A model generated the notes under the pieces. The model ran no database searches, was not told where the DNA came from, and was given only the letters and a program-made list of their open reading frames with translations. The position numbers and the translations under genes were made by a program. DNA of 64,000 nt, from contig KV918993.1 in the NCBI GenBank assembly GCA_002049455.2, positions 62,001-126,000 on the forward strand, read 5' to 3'. Below are positions 18,802 through 31,759 of this stretch, one piece after another; position 1 is the first letter of the stretch, and every line of letters begins with the position of its first letter. This DNA comes from Porphyra umbilicalis (taxonomy: Eukaryota > Rhodophyta > Bangiophyceae > Bangiales > Bangiaceae).

Positions 18802-21098
18802 ATGGAGGGAAAGCTGCAGTGATACTGCCATGACTGCCGGCAAGCCATCGCAGGATATGAGTTGGTGAGCCGGGCAACTTGGTTCCGGCACGGCAACAGC
18901 CGACCTAGATCTTCCAAGCAGCGCAAACTGCGTGCTGGTCCTGACGGCGGTGGCCCTGGCGGTTTGTGATCGGCTTCATCACTGACTGAGTCTACCGATG
19001 ATCCTGGTCGCAGTGCTGTGGATGGCGACATCGAAGGCGCTGGAAGCATCACTGTCGCTGTATGGGGCCCACGAGGTGCAGCATGTCCCAACAAGGGGTC
19101 TGCAGGAGGTCCCAGCAATCATGGATTCACGCATGAAACGGCAGGGTGGACAGCAGGCGTTCAAAAAGTAGCTAAAGCAGCCGCGGAAGAAGCAGAAGAG
19201 GATTTCGAGTTGTCGGACGGAGATGCAGAGGAGGGCTTCAGTGATGCTGGCAGTGACAATGGACTCCTCCTTGAAGATCTACCTCTCAACCTTGATGACA
19301 ACGAAGTGCTGGATGCTGACGGAGGCGGGCATGCGGATGCTAAAGAAAGCTCGGGCGCGGAGGACGCCGACGAGGACCGGAGCGACAAAAGTGTCGACAA
19401 GGACCAAGCCCCCGTAACTGAGGATCCAGGGTGTTCCGTCGGTGGAGGAAGTGCGCCTCCTACACCGCAAGCCGGAGAGCAAAAAGGATCACTTAAGACG
19501 AACGGGGTGACCTTGTCCGCGGATGAGTTTGAGTCGCACGTGTACGACTTTGCGGCGTTCTGCTTCCTAACGGACAACGGCATCTCACGGTCGGGTGCCG
19601 AAGCATTCGTGAGGCAGAGGATGCACTCCTCGCTGAAGCGCAGGTCACCGTTTCTGCTCAATCAGTTCATCAACCAGTCGGTACAGTGTGAGAGTTTTGC
19701 AAGGAAGATCGGTTCTATGCCAACCGGAACGTGGCTAATACCAGCCGATACTGCAGCATTGCGGCGTGGATGACCATGATGCTGGCGAAGCCGGACATTG
19801 GACCTCATATAATGGACCTGATGCGGAAAGCTCGATTTGCTACAGCCTCTGGGTCAACGTCTCGTGAAGATTGGTACAACTCGGACATCTTCCGCATCCT
19901 GCTGGACATGGGAAAGTTCTCTTCCGACACCGACGTCGCCCTGAGCATCTCGGCAGACGGGTTTGACGCGTGACGCCAAGGAGGCTTCCAGGGGTGGCCA
20001 ATTATGGGCACCATTCTCAGCATATCAATCTTCTCTCGATTAAAGACTGCCTCGCAGACACTTTTGACGGTAACTCCCGGCCCCAGGGAGCCCAAAGACC
20101 TGGTCTCGTTCCTACATCCCATCATGGAAGAGCTCAGTATCCTGGCCAATGGCATCAGCGGGCTCAAGGTTCATGGGAGTGACGCCGTTCATGTGCTACG
20201 CGTCTTCCTGCTTCAAGTCACTACCGACGTGCCCGCGGGTGACAAACTGATCAACGCCAATGTGTCCAACTGGATGTGACCAAGCCGCTTCCGTCACTTG
20301 TTTGGGTGGTGGAGCACCCAGCACCGGCACTTCTACTTCCCTGATCTACATCCTGTCACCGATGAGGTTCTCTTCACGCTACAAGACGTAGCAGCAGAAT
20401 TGAGGACCATCGAGACGATCACCGCAGCCGTGGAGGAGATTGAGGAAGCCCTGCGGCAGAAGAGGACCAAGGCACATGTGAAAGACCTGTGCCGGAAGGC
20501 AGGCGTCATGGGCTACTTCCTGCTTCTCAGCCCCAGCCAGGACCATAGCGCCATGTATCCAAACATGGAGTACTTCTGGGGCTTAGGACCCAGGTTAGCA
20601 CCGTACGATGTCATGCACATTATCCTCCTGAACGTCGTGCCCAACGTCTGGCGTCTCTTCTCCGGGAATTGAAAGACCTCTGACGGGTCGGCGCACCAAT
20701 GGGCGGTGAGCGAGGCCATCGTGACGGCTGCTGGGATGGATGTAGCCGCCGCACGTGCAACGGTACCACTGCAGCAGGCTCGCGCCTTGTGGAACATCGC
20801 ATTACGCTACAAGTCGTACAAGGCATTGCACTGGATGTTCTTCATCCGGTGTACAGGGCCGGCTGTTCTTGCTGGTCGCATCCCTCAGCTTTCCCAGCTT
20901 CGGCGAAGCTTGACGGTGCGTCGATGTGTGCGCTCTGGACTGCGTCGCCGGGACGCTGCAGCGAGGCACAAGGCACTACGTACTGTATCCGCGGATACCA
21001 TTCTCTCTGATAGAAAGCTAGGGACGAGGAGGCGGGGGTGGACTTCGAAGGCCAGCCGAGCCGTGCCTCATGTAAACGTACGCGGGATGCGTCGTTGA
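18802..21098 (+). pseudogene. CACTA/Plavaka-like transposase, decayed (element A)
   Basis: The coding order is still visible. ATG at 18802; a zinc-finger-like start CHDCRQAIAGYELVSRATWF then RHGN; an acidic Asp/Glu-rich region (about 19190-19420); the segment YDFAAFCFLTDNGISRSGAE; then the catalytic-type core SISADGFDA...RQGGFQGWPIM, VTPGPREPKDLVSFLHPI and DVPAGDKL, and finally PYDVMHIILLNVVPNVWRLF. These match the 'StDGf', 'PGP..P', 'gD.Pa.kl' and 'D.MH..lLNv...lW' blocks of the Transposase_21/Plavaka group, which cuts and pastes DNA. Broken by in-frame TGA at 18820, 18967, 19971, 20277 and 20670 and by a frameshift near 19703, so not functional as one protein. The C-terminal third is shorter than in element B. 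Homologous to the transposase in the palindrome arms but clearly a different family member. Confidence 0.8.
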
Positions 21099-21775
21099 GC
21101 CGGTGTTGAGTGGGTTTTGAGTGGGTATTGAGTTGGTGTTGAGTTGGTTGCGTGACGGCGGGTGAGTGTATGCAGAAATGCAGGAGGCATGAAGGCGCGA
21201 TACTTTCTTCTGCTCAATATATCTCCGAAGACGTCATGGTATCGTGGCCAACTTTCATAGAGCTGGTGTCGTGGCCAGCTTACAATGAACAAGCCTGCCA
21301 TTTTGCACCCACTGCATGAACCTATTGCGCCCGCAGCATTCAAGTCAGCAGAAACCATCAGAAGTCCGTCGCAGGAACAGACTCGGCCGGAACAGACAAA
21401 GAAGATAAACAAAAGACACAGTAACAATTGAAATGGACCACTACACAATATGCACCGGAAATACTGACATGCTGTACCACAAAACAGTGCAGACCCTTTT
21501 GCCTGCACGTCCTCCTCAATCTGCACCAAATTTGCGAAGGTACCCGTCAATCCATCTCAGATTACGCCAGTCAGCGCCATTTTTTGGCCACCCTTCTCCT
21601 TATCCCTTCCGACGACGGCTTCCGCTCCGCCCCCGTCGTCCACTCGCCCCGTCACTGCCAATACCAACACGTTGGCCAATTCCTTTCCGCCCCGCCCGCC
21701 TGACTTCCTCCCTTTTTTTGTTCGCCGACACCAGCACCTCCACCATCCCTCGCTTCCACTTCCTCTCAACGCACA
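21099..21775. other. Downstream flank of element A, no gene recognised
   Basis: It starts with short GAGT(G/T)GGT(T/A)TT-type tandem repeats at 21105-21150, which may be the far subterminal end of element A. The rest is ordinary sequence with no coding motif, leading into the C-rich 5' region of the next gene. Confidence 0.4.
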
Positions 21776-22896
21776 ATGTCCCCCGCAGCCAGTACGTCGA
21801 CCCGCCCACCTGCAACGGACACCACTACAAATTCTCGCATCTTGGAAGCGGCTCGCCGTGAAGCGGGTTTTTCTTCCCCCGACGTGCCCCCCAGGCACCC
21901 GCTTGCTTGGCTGCCACGCGGCCACCGCGCACCGACGATCCTGTTCGCTCGAACTCACCCACCGCACCCGCGTCTTGCTCCCCGCCCCGCCGCTGCTGCT
22001 TCACCGCCTACGTCTTCGGCTCCGACTGCTTCCCTGGCTGCTTCCCCGTCATTGCCTTCCTCTTCCTCTTTCCACCCGCATGCCCCTATCACTGCTCCCA
22101 CTCTGCCGGAGGTGATGGCTGTGGGGGCGCAGGCGGCTGCCGACGCCGTCTTGGCCGCCCGTGGTTGGGACCCGCACATCCCGTCGAGGGACAATGCTTT
22201 TCGCGCTGGCACTACACTGCTTCAATTGGCCGACGAAGAGGTCGCCACAACCCGCCGCACCTGCACCCGCGCCACGCGAGGTGGAATCGACGACGTACCC
22301 GTCGTTGGTGATGGCGCTCGTCACTTCCTTCAGCCGCGCAAGCTCTCCCTCGCGCACATCAACGTGCTCCGGCATGGTCTTTGCGGGGTGGACTACAAGG
22401 ACAAGGACTACATCCGAGCTGTCGTGCGGCGGGCGGCGATCAAGCACTTCGTCCTGGGCCGAACGTTTTGCCACCAAGGCACTGACGACTTCGCCAACGC
22501 CGTCGCTGACGTGAAGTGGGATGTGCCCTGCCTCGCACAGGCGAAGCGCTCTTGGGCGGCGTGCGCTCTTCTGGCGCGCGCGTTACGTAATCGCACTGCT
22601 GGTGCCCGACGCCGGACCAAGGCGGCGGAGGTCGGCTCGGCAGCAAGGGGGGCGGGGGGGGGGGGGGGGGGGGACGGGGACGTGGCGGGTGGGGGGGGGG
22701 TGGCCAGGATGAATTGGTCGTTGGAGTTCTGGGCGAGGGCGGTGGGCTTGATGGGGGGGACGGGGAAGGCGCGGGTGCCGACGTGGCGGAGCCGGAGAGG
22801 CGTTACACCCCCGCCGACGACGACGCCGACGACGCCGGCCTGTCGGACACAGAGGACGAGGACGACGGTGGCAAGAGCTTCCTTTCATGCTTGTAG
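21776..22896 (+). CDS. Hypothetical protein with acidic C-terminus (frameshift at poly-G)
   Basis: From the ATG at 21776 the frame runs through a Pro/Ser/Ala-rich N-terminus. A less biased central segment follows (about 22290-22620) with RKLSLAHINVLRHGLCGV, then VVRRAAIKHFVLGRTF and VKWDVPCLAQAKRSWAACAL. A run of about 22 G at 22650-22673 interrupts it. After the run, another frame gives an acidic tail (DDDADDAGLSDTEDEDDGG) ending at 22896, a more plausible C-terminus than the Arg/Thr-rich one in the original frame. No family recognised. It could be an accessory gene of a neighbouring transposon or a host gene. Confidence 0.4.
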
Positions 22897-24107
22897 TGTG
22901 CGGCTTGGCCGGGGGGCGGTGGAGGCGAGGGGGGGGGTGGGTGGCGAGGGGGGGGGGAGAGGCGAGGCAGGGGGGGCAGGCGAGGGGAAGGGGAGGCAGG
23001 CGGGGCTTGGGCGAGCGTGAGGCTGTGGGGGACGGAAAGAGGGTAGGTAGGTAGGCGTCGTGGACGGGCCGCCAGCGGCGTGGTAGCAGAAAAGGCTGCA
23101 GGCACGCCACAAGAAACCGTTCAGAATGCGACCCATTCAACTAATATCAGGGCAGCAGCGATGACAATTTTGCTAATTATGGACGATGTGATACACGTGG
23201 GTCTCACGTGTCTCTCTTTCACTCGTGGCGACATAAACGCCAGCCCGGATCATGATGTCATACGTGCATTCTATTTGCCAGATCTCTGCGCCTGGATCAA
23301 CGACAGCCGCTCAATCGAGTCAATGGCAGCCGCACAATCCGGTAGGGTGCCTCCCAGGCCCTTTCCATAACTTCATTCACTGAGCTTTTTTGATCGTTAG
23401 GCCAACGAGGAGCCGGTCTCAATCTCAACCTCAATTTCCAGCTAAATGGGATATTGCGAATACATAACTCCACAAAGTGGAGTTTTTTTGATCCGGCATT
23501 TCCCGTAGGGCAGATTGGCGGCAAGATTACTTTGGAGGTCTGATAGCCCATTTCCAGGGCTCCCCTCGGCTGGGACAGCAGCCGTTTATAGCTGCTGGGT
23601 CAGCAGCCTGCTCGTTGTCGGAGGTTGTCGAGTTTTGACAGGCACTTGACAGTGTCATGTCTATACTTAGCTGAGCAGAAATTACAGTTTGAGCCCCAAA
23701 AGTGTTCCTTCCCATATGGGGCGCGTGGTGCTTACGCACCGAAATCGCACTGTTAAGCGCGCCCTCAAAGCACCCTGAAGCGAGCTTCGAGATGCGTTTA
23801 GCAACCCTTCACGCGAGCGTCTCCGAAAAGATCGAAGGTCTCGTTACCCATGCGTTTTCACTCAACTCTTCAATTGCGCTCAGGTCCAGCTAGAAGATTG
23901 TCTTGACCATGTACTTGGTGAACCGTCACGTTCACTACAGTCAGGTGGATTCTCTAATAGATTCAATTGTCATGTTGTGTTTGCTCACGTAGTTTTGCAA
24001 TGATTGTGGGTGCTTGGCTGCTTACGCATATATGTACAAACTGAAACGACGGACCTGCTAATAGCGCTATCGCGATGAGACTGTTAATCTGCTTTTCTAG
24101 AATGCAA
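22897..24107. other. No gene recognised
   Basis: G-rich to about 23030, then ordinary-composition sequence with short open frames only. A segment near 23790-23840 (GCGTTTAGCAACCCTTCACG and CTCCGAAAAGAT) resembles parts of 17770-17790 and 31750-31790, suggesting scattered remnants of the same repeat family. Confidence 0.4.
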
Positions 24108-25226
24108 CTAAGGAATGGAAGCAAAGAATGCCGCTGCCGTCCGCGACTGTCTTTGATGCACAGCAGCGCAACTACCCGCGCTGCCCAGACGTGAGGGTGG
24201 CACAGGAACCTGCGGGGACGGTCGCGCCATGGGGACGGTGGCCTTGGCCGGCTGGGCCGCTGCCCCATCCTGCCGCGCCGCTTGCCCGGCATAGTCGGAC
24301 GCGTTGGTGATCGTCCGGGACAGCAGCGCGCGTACTCCCCACGACCACTCACTGACAGCAAGACGGGACTTCTTGTCCTTGAGAAAAGTGATGGCTGCCT
24401 CCAATGATGCCCGGCTCTATGCACAACAAGATGTCCCCTGTCCCTTCGCTAAGCCGGCTGGAGCCTGGCGAGCGAGGCCCCGCAAGCGCTTGGCGTCGGT
24501 CGAAGAGATGTCCAGAGAAGAGTCTCCAACCTCCTTCATGCGATTCACGGACTTGGCTGCCGGCGTTCGCACCCAGCGGCGGGCACCATGCGGGTCACGA
24601 TGAAATTCAAATCCCATCCACCCGTTCGTGCTAATTCGTCGCCGCGTCGCCTTGGCCGGTCGAGAGGCATACAGCAACAGCACCGGAGATTGTGGCACCC
24701 AATTGGCCGCGCCGTCACGGACGAAAGCTGTCATTGGAGCACTGGCCGCTCCACCTGTTTGACCATATGTAGCACGCAAGGAGAACTACTGCGCTGGGCT
24801 CGCCATGGGTGGCGGCAACACAGGGCGAGCACCCGTCCGGCGCGCCGTGGAAGGGCCAGCCAATGTGCGCGCGCCGGATGGCGGGACAGTGGCCGAATTC
24901 CGCAAGAGAGGGTCGGGTGGCAGTGGACGGGGCCGCAGGTGAGGGGACGGCAAGGTGCTCCGGGGGGCGGGAACGCGGCGAAATGCCGGGGATGGCGTCA
25001 CTGGCGGCACAAAAGTGCGCCCGCGACTGGATCTGCCGGGTTGCGCGCGCAGCGTGGGGCTTGAGGCCGTGCGGCTTGGGGGCCGGCGCACGTCGTCGCG
25101 GGCGGATGCCAGCGCGGCCGAGAGCGTTGCGGCCGCCGACACAGCAGCGGCGAGCTCATGTGCTGGAAAGTCTAAGAAACGGGTCCAATATAAGGGTGAT
25201 CGGAGGAGAGTGTAGGACACCAGCAA
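24108..25226 (-). pseudogene. Element-B downstream ORF, left copy
   Basis: Mirror of 37985-39088. It reads as one frame interrupted by TAG codons: a Pro/Arg/Ser-rich N-terminal part (from FPAHELAAAVSAAATLSAAL), then a less biased segment with FVRDGAANWVPQSPVLLLYA and ISTNGWMGFEFHRDPHGARR, then LEAAITFLKDKKSRLAVSEW. It is not like the transposase and was not recognised. It follows the transposase on the same strand, so it is probably a second protein of the same element. The last about 50 residues differ from the right copy because identity drops there. Confidence 0.5.
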
Positions 25227-26128
25227 AAAATGAACCTTGCAATCGTGTTAGCGGCGGCGGATTAAGCAAGGCTGCCTCCTAGTACGTGCGAGACTCGATC
25301 GGGGGAAGATGATAGCTCAAGTACAACCTCGGTGGGAACACATGGAAAGCAGAGAAGATCTAACGTAGCAGGTGCGTTGTGCCGGAGAAGGTGTGCGTCA
25401 TGCCCGAGGGGGGGTTGTGCGACAAGATATAGGAGCACTCAACAAATAGAATCGTACCTTCAGCTATTGCCTCGGTGTGCGGGCACCTCCGACCGCCCAC
25501 CATGATGTCACAGCGAGTGAAAAAAAGCGTGGCACGTGTGGTCGTGTACAAGTAGCAGCAAGATGGGGCCAGGACAAGATGAGAGAGGGGGGAGGGTAGT
25601 ACCGTGCGGTTGCAATCAATTCGTGGTGCCGGGAAAGACCGGCGGTGACACGGCGGATAGGCTCAACGACGGGGACAAACGGGAAGGAGAGGCTGCGACA
25701 CGCAGACGGGGTGTGGCGTTCTCTGGGCGTCGGAGACCAGACGTGCTCAGATCCCTTTCCAGGGCACCACGCTCGCCCACCAGGTTGGCGCCGCCCCTGT
25801 CCAACGACGAAGCGAACGACCCTACCTCGCTGTGCCCGTTCGCAGGCTGGCGAGGGCATTCTCTCAGCCCTCTTTCTCAAATTGTGCGGCTGAGACGTCA
25901 CGCTCAAGGAGAATCGAAGCGGGATTGGGGTCAGGCGCAGGCGTTGTAGAAACTCTGCGGATTGACTGTCAAGACGTATGAGTGAACAAGGCCAGGACAA
26001 GTTACCACGGACAAGAGAAGTTGTACCCAATCCATATAGCTCAGGCCGTCGTGCGTATAAAAGAGAGACATTGACGTGCTTTTTGGCATTGCCACCCCCC
26101 GGCCTTGTCATCGTGCAACCTCAAGGCC
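25227..26128. other. Between the two element-B ORFs (left arm)
   Basis: 902 bases, mirrored at 37083-37984. Both strands have moderate open frames, but frames in the two arms differ by substitutions (for example Gly/Asp and Gln/His in predicted peptides) without a clear coding pattern. Likely the spacer holding the promoter of the downstream ORF. Confidence 0.4.
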
Positions 26129-28744
26129 CTAATTGTCGTGAGAAAACGGCTCCCGGTTATGCAAAACAAAGTGCACACCCTCTCTCTCCAACGTCGCTAC
26201 GACTTCGGCTAGAGCCGCGATAAGCGCGTAGTACGGCCTTCCGCCGAGCTCAAGGATGCACTCGATCTCCTACTTAGTAGCGGCGTAACCAAACCAACCA
26301 GACCGGTCCTTTGCAGACTTAGCGCGCTCCACGTACGCGAAAGCCGTTCGTCATTCGTCAACGAAGATGGCGACATAGTGCAGAACGGCCCCCAAAGTAG
26401 AGACGGGGCGCCCCCCGACGGTCTCATTAGGGAAGTAGGACTGCTCGGACGAATTGATTCGAATCAAGTAGTCGCGCCGCCGGTACTTGTCGCTGTTCGA
26501 TCCGACCGGCTTCGATCCCGCGTGTTTTCCGGAAGCCAACTGGGCCCGAAAGTACTTCTTGGAAAGGATATCGTCCGGAACTGCACTTGCGCTCTCTTGT
26601 ACGAGAGCCGCCCGCATGTTAGCCAGCTCAGCTCCAGCAACGCCGACCGGCGCACACTTAGGCGGCAGCAACGCACAGTCGGCGCCGATATTCTCAGGCA
26701 CTCTCAAGCTGCCGACAGGCAGCCCGGGCGTCACCAAGGGCTTGCCCGTCGCATCGGCCCACTCTTCAGGAAGGTACTTCTCACCGAAAGAAGTGCCGAG
26801 GTCGGCCTTACATTGACGAGTCACATTAGCCGCAAGGCTTGCGTGAGGTCGCGACGCGGATCTAATGAGCCTTCCCAATGTCCCAATCTTCAGCTCCATG
26901 GGGAGCTGCCAAACAACCCAGGCCGAGCCACATGCCCAGAGCAAGAAGACAATTTCCAGCAAGGCAGCAATGGTAGAAAGGCAGAGTGGAGGCCGCTCGG
27001 CAGTTCGCAGTAGATCTTGGCATAGTAGTTGGTGACACAGTTCTTGATGTCCTTGTCAGTCGCCTCGATTTTGGCCTTAGTCACTCCCCTTGAACGGAAA
27101 AGTAGACGGCAAGCCCGAATTAGTGCCATGAACATGTCGTGGTAGACACTTGGAAGCCGTCCGGCCAGCAGGACGTCTCGGGTGGAAAGAATGATGTGCA
27201 TGCAGTCCACCGCCTTGAAAGACGTGTGGTGCAAGTCAATGTTTCTCAAAGTTCTTGCCTAGGCCTAGGGCACCGTCCGTCTAGCCCGTCGGAGCTCCTG
27301 GACGATGAGCGTCACCGTGGTGTTTGCCATGATGTATTCTTCGTCTTTATTCTTGTTGACCAACTTGAGTGCGGCGAAAAGCTTCCACGTATGTGGCACG
27401 ACGTTCAGGAGCACCAAGTGCACAGCATCATAAGGCGCGGCCGTAGGACCCACGTCCCATAGATGCTGTAGATGTGGATATGCAGCGCGCCTAGCCGGAC
27501 TTGGCGCGAAGAACAGTGAGTAGCCTTTGACGCCACGCTCCTGCTCCAACCTCGTTTGAAAAGTCACGGAATTGCCTTGGGCCCGCGCGTCCTCGACTGC
27601 AGCGGCACTTGCACAAATGGATGCGGCTGTGCGTCGTGGCGCAACACAATTGTGTACTTTTAACAAAGAACTGCCATTGGATCGGTGCTTCGGCGGGTAG
27701 TAGATATGGCTGCTCGCCGGCACATAGACGGCCTGGAATTGGCGAAGCCGATTGTAGATGTAGCTGCTAGCGCCCTTAAAGTTGGTGATTTTGTCACCAC
27801 CGGGTTGATCCGTCGTGAAGTTCATCACGCCGGCCCTTAGCACGACTGGCCATGTAGAGTTCAAAGCGATGAGGCTGGGAGCTCCCTTGGCAAGCTTATC
27901 GAACTCCTTCGCGCTGGGGTGCCAAAACGACCCAAGGTCGACTGGCTGCTTTGATCCCGGCGTCACAACAACCAGCATCTGGTACTTGTTACGAGTCCGT
28001 TGGTCCCAGCTCATCGAAAGCGGCGTGAAAACAATTGGCTAGCCTTCAAAACCGTTCTGCCGAAAGAACTGGAATCCATCGGTGCTGCTGTGTAGCATTT
28101 CGAATGGACCGTCATCGAGTAGCCCCCTGTTGCGGTAGTGATGGTAGTTGGTAGCATGATAGTAGTCGTGCATGCCGCCTACCCCTTCGTCTGACGCCTG
28201 GCGGGCGGCCGCCATGTTTTCCAGCATGGATTTGCGGATATCGGGGTCTCCAAGAAGGTGGTCCAGCCAAGGTGTTAGCGACCAGTATGTGACATGTTTG
28301 GCCGGTTTCCCGTTGGACTTGTAGCGTGGCGCGCCGCAGGAATCACACGCGGTCTGCTGCGCACGCATGTGCGTGGAGGCCAGGCACACGTTCAGGCAAC
28401 AGTCGACGGTGTACGTCTCAAAATTTACGCTTGCGTCGATGAAACGCCCATACGATAGGGCGTGCGGTACTTGGCGATTGTCGAGCTCAATTTCAGTAGA
28501 TCCGTAATCGACGCTTGCGTCAAGCCGTGTTGAACGGTGTAAGCGTACAGCGCCAGGTCAGCTTTGTAGTTTTTGAACTGGCTGCCAGGAAGCCTTATCT
28601 CGCTTGTGCGTATATCAGGTTGGTAAATCGCAGAAGGCGGAGGCCCGACGTCTCCTTATTGTGCTCGTTCGGCCTAGAAAGTTGGTGGTGAAATGTCTTC
28701 CGGGTCACTTTCAGAGTTGGCATCGCAGGACTCGCTCGCCTCGG
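26129..28744 (-). pseudogene. CACTA/Plavaka-like transposase, decayed (element B, left arm)
   Basis: Mirror of the right-arm gene. Read from about 28740 downward it shows an SESDPED acidic end, CDSCGAPRY (about 28340), STDGFQFFRQNGFEG (about 28080) and VVTPGSKQPVDLGSFWHP. PYDAVHLVLLNVVPHTWKLF, NIDLHHTSFKAVDCMH, WQLPMELKIGTLGRLIRS and LGAVLHYVAIFVDE follow. These are the successive conserved blocks of the family, including its C-terminal 'MElkIG.LGr.IrS' motif. Several in-frame TAG stops and two frameshifts are shared with the right copy, so the decay predates the duplication or was homogenised between arms. Unlike the right arm, the frame through the C-terminal block near 26455 is intact. The N-terminal region above 28665 is about 20% diverged and no zinc finger was recognised there. 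Confidence 0.8.
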
Positions 28745-31700
28745 GAGTGGAATCTGCATCAGACTGGCGGGAGGCATTGGCCGGGGGTCTGATGGCCTTG
28801 TGAGACAGGTTTTCTCCACACGCAGTCCGGGATGGTCGGTACGTAAACCCCGTACAAAGTTGGGATATACGGCCGATTCTTTTTGCAGGGGTACCGGCCC
28901 CGCTTTCCGCCTTGGTGCCCGTGGGTAGGCCCGGGGTCCGATGCCGACGCGCCAGCCTTCTTGGTGCTCGTCTCCAGGTCCTCTGCCCGCTGCCGGTGTA
29001 GGCGCTTGTTTCACAGGAGTCCTGACAGACGCGCACAAGGTACTCCGAGTCCCGCCCGAGTGCTCTGTATCGGATGGTCGCCTACGCGATGAGGTCATGG
29101 TCTGCTTTTTCTCCAACCATCTCATCCCGGGCGGCTCGTCCTCTCACAGACGGCTGAACCGCTGGATGGCCGGATGGAGACTACTGACCCGCTCTTGGTC
29201 GCGTGTGAAACTCTCTCCCCGCTCAGTAAATTGTGTGGCAGTTCCACGCAGCGCTCCAGTCCATATGTCTGGATCATCGGTAAAGAAGAATCGCCGTCTG
29301 AGAGAGTCAATCAGCGATCGCCCTCATGAAATTGATGCTGATGGAAGCGTTTTCTATACTGTACATGGTCCAGACAATCTTCTTGCTGGTTGGGCGCAAT
29401 TCAAGAGCTGAATGAAAGTGCATCGTCTGGAAAGTGTACCACTGTACTCGGGCGTACTGGCCAGTACAGCGCGTCGCATTTCAGATTGAGGTGAAATGGG
29501 CACATTACACACACTCGCGGGGTTACTTGCCTCGTTTCCCCACAGTGTTCTTCCAAACTAGTTCACCAGCAACTATTCGCAATTTATGACGTGCATGTAC
29601 TGTGACACTGGCCAATGATGTCTCTGGGAGGGGGATGGTTATCATACACCCCCCTTTAAGGGCTCTGTGGGTGCCCTGTCCAGACGGAATGCAAAAGCAC
29701 AAGTCTTGAAATGTAGCCGACCATTCCATTGAAACGTATCGTGCGCCGCAACGGTACGTGTCTCGCAGAGATGCGTCCTGCCGAAATTGTGGGCGGCACG
29801 CCTCGGGCCTGCCGACAGTCGTTCTAGAAGATTGCTGACACTGCGTCAGGGCTTTTTTTCCTACGCTTCATCAGCTCTACTGCCCACAACCACATGCTCG
29901 CCGAGACTTCCACTTTTGAAGGCAGGCGTACACATGCGCACCACCCAGGACGCCAAGAAAACGGACAACAGGCAGGAAAAAAGAAGAAACAACCAGAAAA
30001 GAGGGCAGAGAGCGGAGGCGGAACGCGAACATGATGAGAAGAAGGCCCTCCGAGCCACCACCAATGCGAGAAAATAACATGAAACCAGCCAGCAGATCAC
30101 AGTGACACCAGTAAAAGCATGCAAGAGGCGATCACAAAGTCCAAGGCAGGCACGAGAGGAGCAGGAAAAAGGAGAATCGGTCAGCGCTCTTTCTGTCGGC
30201 AGCGCACGGTTTTCCAAGGAAGAGAGCTACATGAGCGCAGGCAGTTGATGGTAGTCTCGTATGTCACTTACGCACAATAAAGAGAAACACCCGCGAAAGA
30301 GGCGCAATGCCTAGCACGTACAAGTGCCAACCGTGACCCGTGTAGTGCACTGCACAATTCACGTCAAGAGAGGTCTCGTGCGTTCGCATGCCTGGAAACT
30401 ATAAGAGAAAAGCCGGGGCGCCCCTGGGCGAGTCGGCGATGAGGAAGGCGGGAGGGGGCGGGGGTGAGGAAGACGGTGGCTCCGATTGCAAGGTCGCATG
30501 GCACGGGAGTCGTCATGTTCCGACTTTGTTGTCGGCGCGTGCTCGCGGAGGTCGCGCCCGTGGATCAGGCTTGCGGTGGCCTCAATCCACTGCGTCTAAC
30601 CGCCACGTAACTGTCCTGGGATCACCCTCAGCGGGTCGGAGCCTCCGTGTGAGATTGAACGGGATGCGATTCGCTCGAAGTCTGCAACGCGGTGCCTTCG
30701 TGAGGCCGTGTCGTGCCACCGAAAAACAAACCAGGCACAATGATGGCAGGACATACGTAATGGCGCGGACCACCACACCTGAGAGCGTCTGAGCCCTTGT
30801 CATTTAGTACATCCCAGCACGACGTTCGTGCTTCAGCACGTCTTGATATTGGCTCCTCCATCTGAGTCGGCCGACAACAGAACTACACACTGTGCACCAG
30901 GCTAGATGTGTGACATTTGGCAGCCACGAATCTGTCAGCTGCGAACGTGTTCGGTGAAGAGGCCACCGGGCATTCCAGCGACGCTGATCATCTCTGACTT
31001 GTGACCCGAAGGCGCCTTCCCGCGCCAAGCTGCCCAGCGCTGGCTGAAAGTGGGCCGAATCGCTCCATTTGTAGCCTGCTTTCAGGCGGGCCACAAGTCG
31101 TAGAACTTCGGAGCCGTCTGGGAATGACGAGGGTGTGCAAAGTGCCGATGAAATGGCTCCTGAGGCCTCGATTTGCCTGGGTTTTGATCGACTTGAAGCC
31201 TGCTTCAGATGTGGGCTACAAGACGCGGAATCCAGTCGCCGTCTCGAGCCGTCTCGAGCCGTCTCGAGTACGTGACATGAAGACTTGTGGCCCACATTTC
31301 GGCCGCCCTGGCACAGGCCAGACTGCGGCCGGGCTTCATTTTGGGCTCTGGGCCTCAGTTTCGGCCCCACAGTACAGAAATCGGGCCCCAGTACGCCCCA
31401 GTACCCCTTAAGTAGGAAGGTACACATTCCCGACGATGGGGAACATGATGTGGCGCCTTAAGATAGAATCCTCATTGTTCGAGCAAACGTGATTTTGGAG
31501 TTAGCCACACCATTCGACTCAGCTCACCGAGATCTGTCCAATGAGGCTGTCTCCACATCAATCTGACCGAAAATCACGAAGTTATCATCGAGTGCGTTCT
31601 TGCACAATTTTCCTGGATCGCAAGAATCGGGCTTGACGGCCCTACTGCGGGGGTTTTCCAAGCGACTTAAGAATTGCAGAAAACTTGAAGCGGCCACATC

Positions 31701-31759
31701 TCGGAACGACCGACCTCAGGTGCGCTGAGGAATCTATCGTAAGGCGCCATTGATCCTCA
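28745..31759. other. Palindrome spacer, first part; no gene recognised
   Basis: It includes the diverged 5' end of the left transposase copy (to about 29100), a Lys/Arg/Glu-rich short frame at 29930-30077, and a 134-codon frame at 30388-30792 starting MPGNYKRKAGAPLGE with no family match. It also holds a triplicated 10-mer at 31239-31268 and a GTGGGCTACAAGA motif (about 31211) shared with the ends of the 10-kb element. None is strong enough to call a gene. Confidence 0.4.
31239..31268 (+). repeat. Three tandem copies of GTCTCGAGCC
   Basis: 31239-31248 is offset by the preceding bases; perfect copies start at 31241, 31251 and 31261 (the last ends GTA). Each contains an XhoI-like CTCGAG. Confidence 0.7.

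Noticed and set aside
28941-29411. 156-codon plus-strand frame in the palindrome spacer ending VHGPDNLLAGWAQFKS
   Set aside because: No motif, it overlaps the diverged 5' end of the left transposase on the other strand, and there is no counterpart in the right arm.
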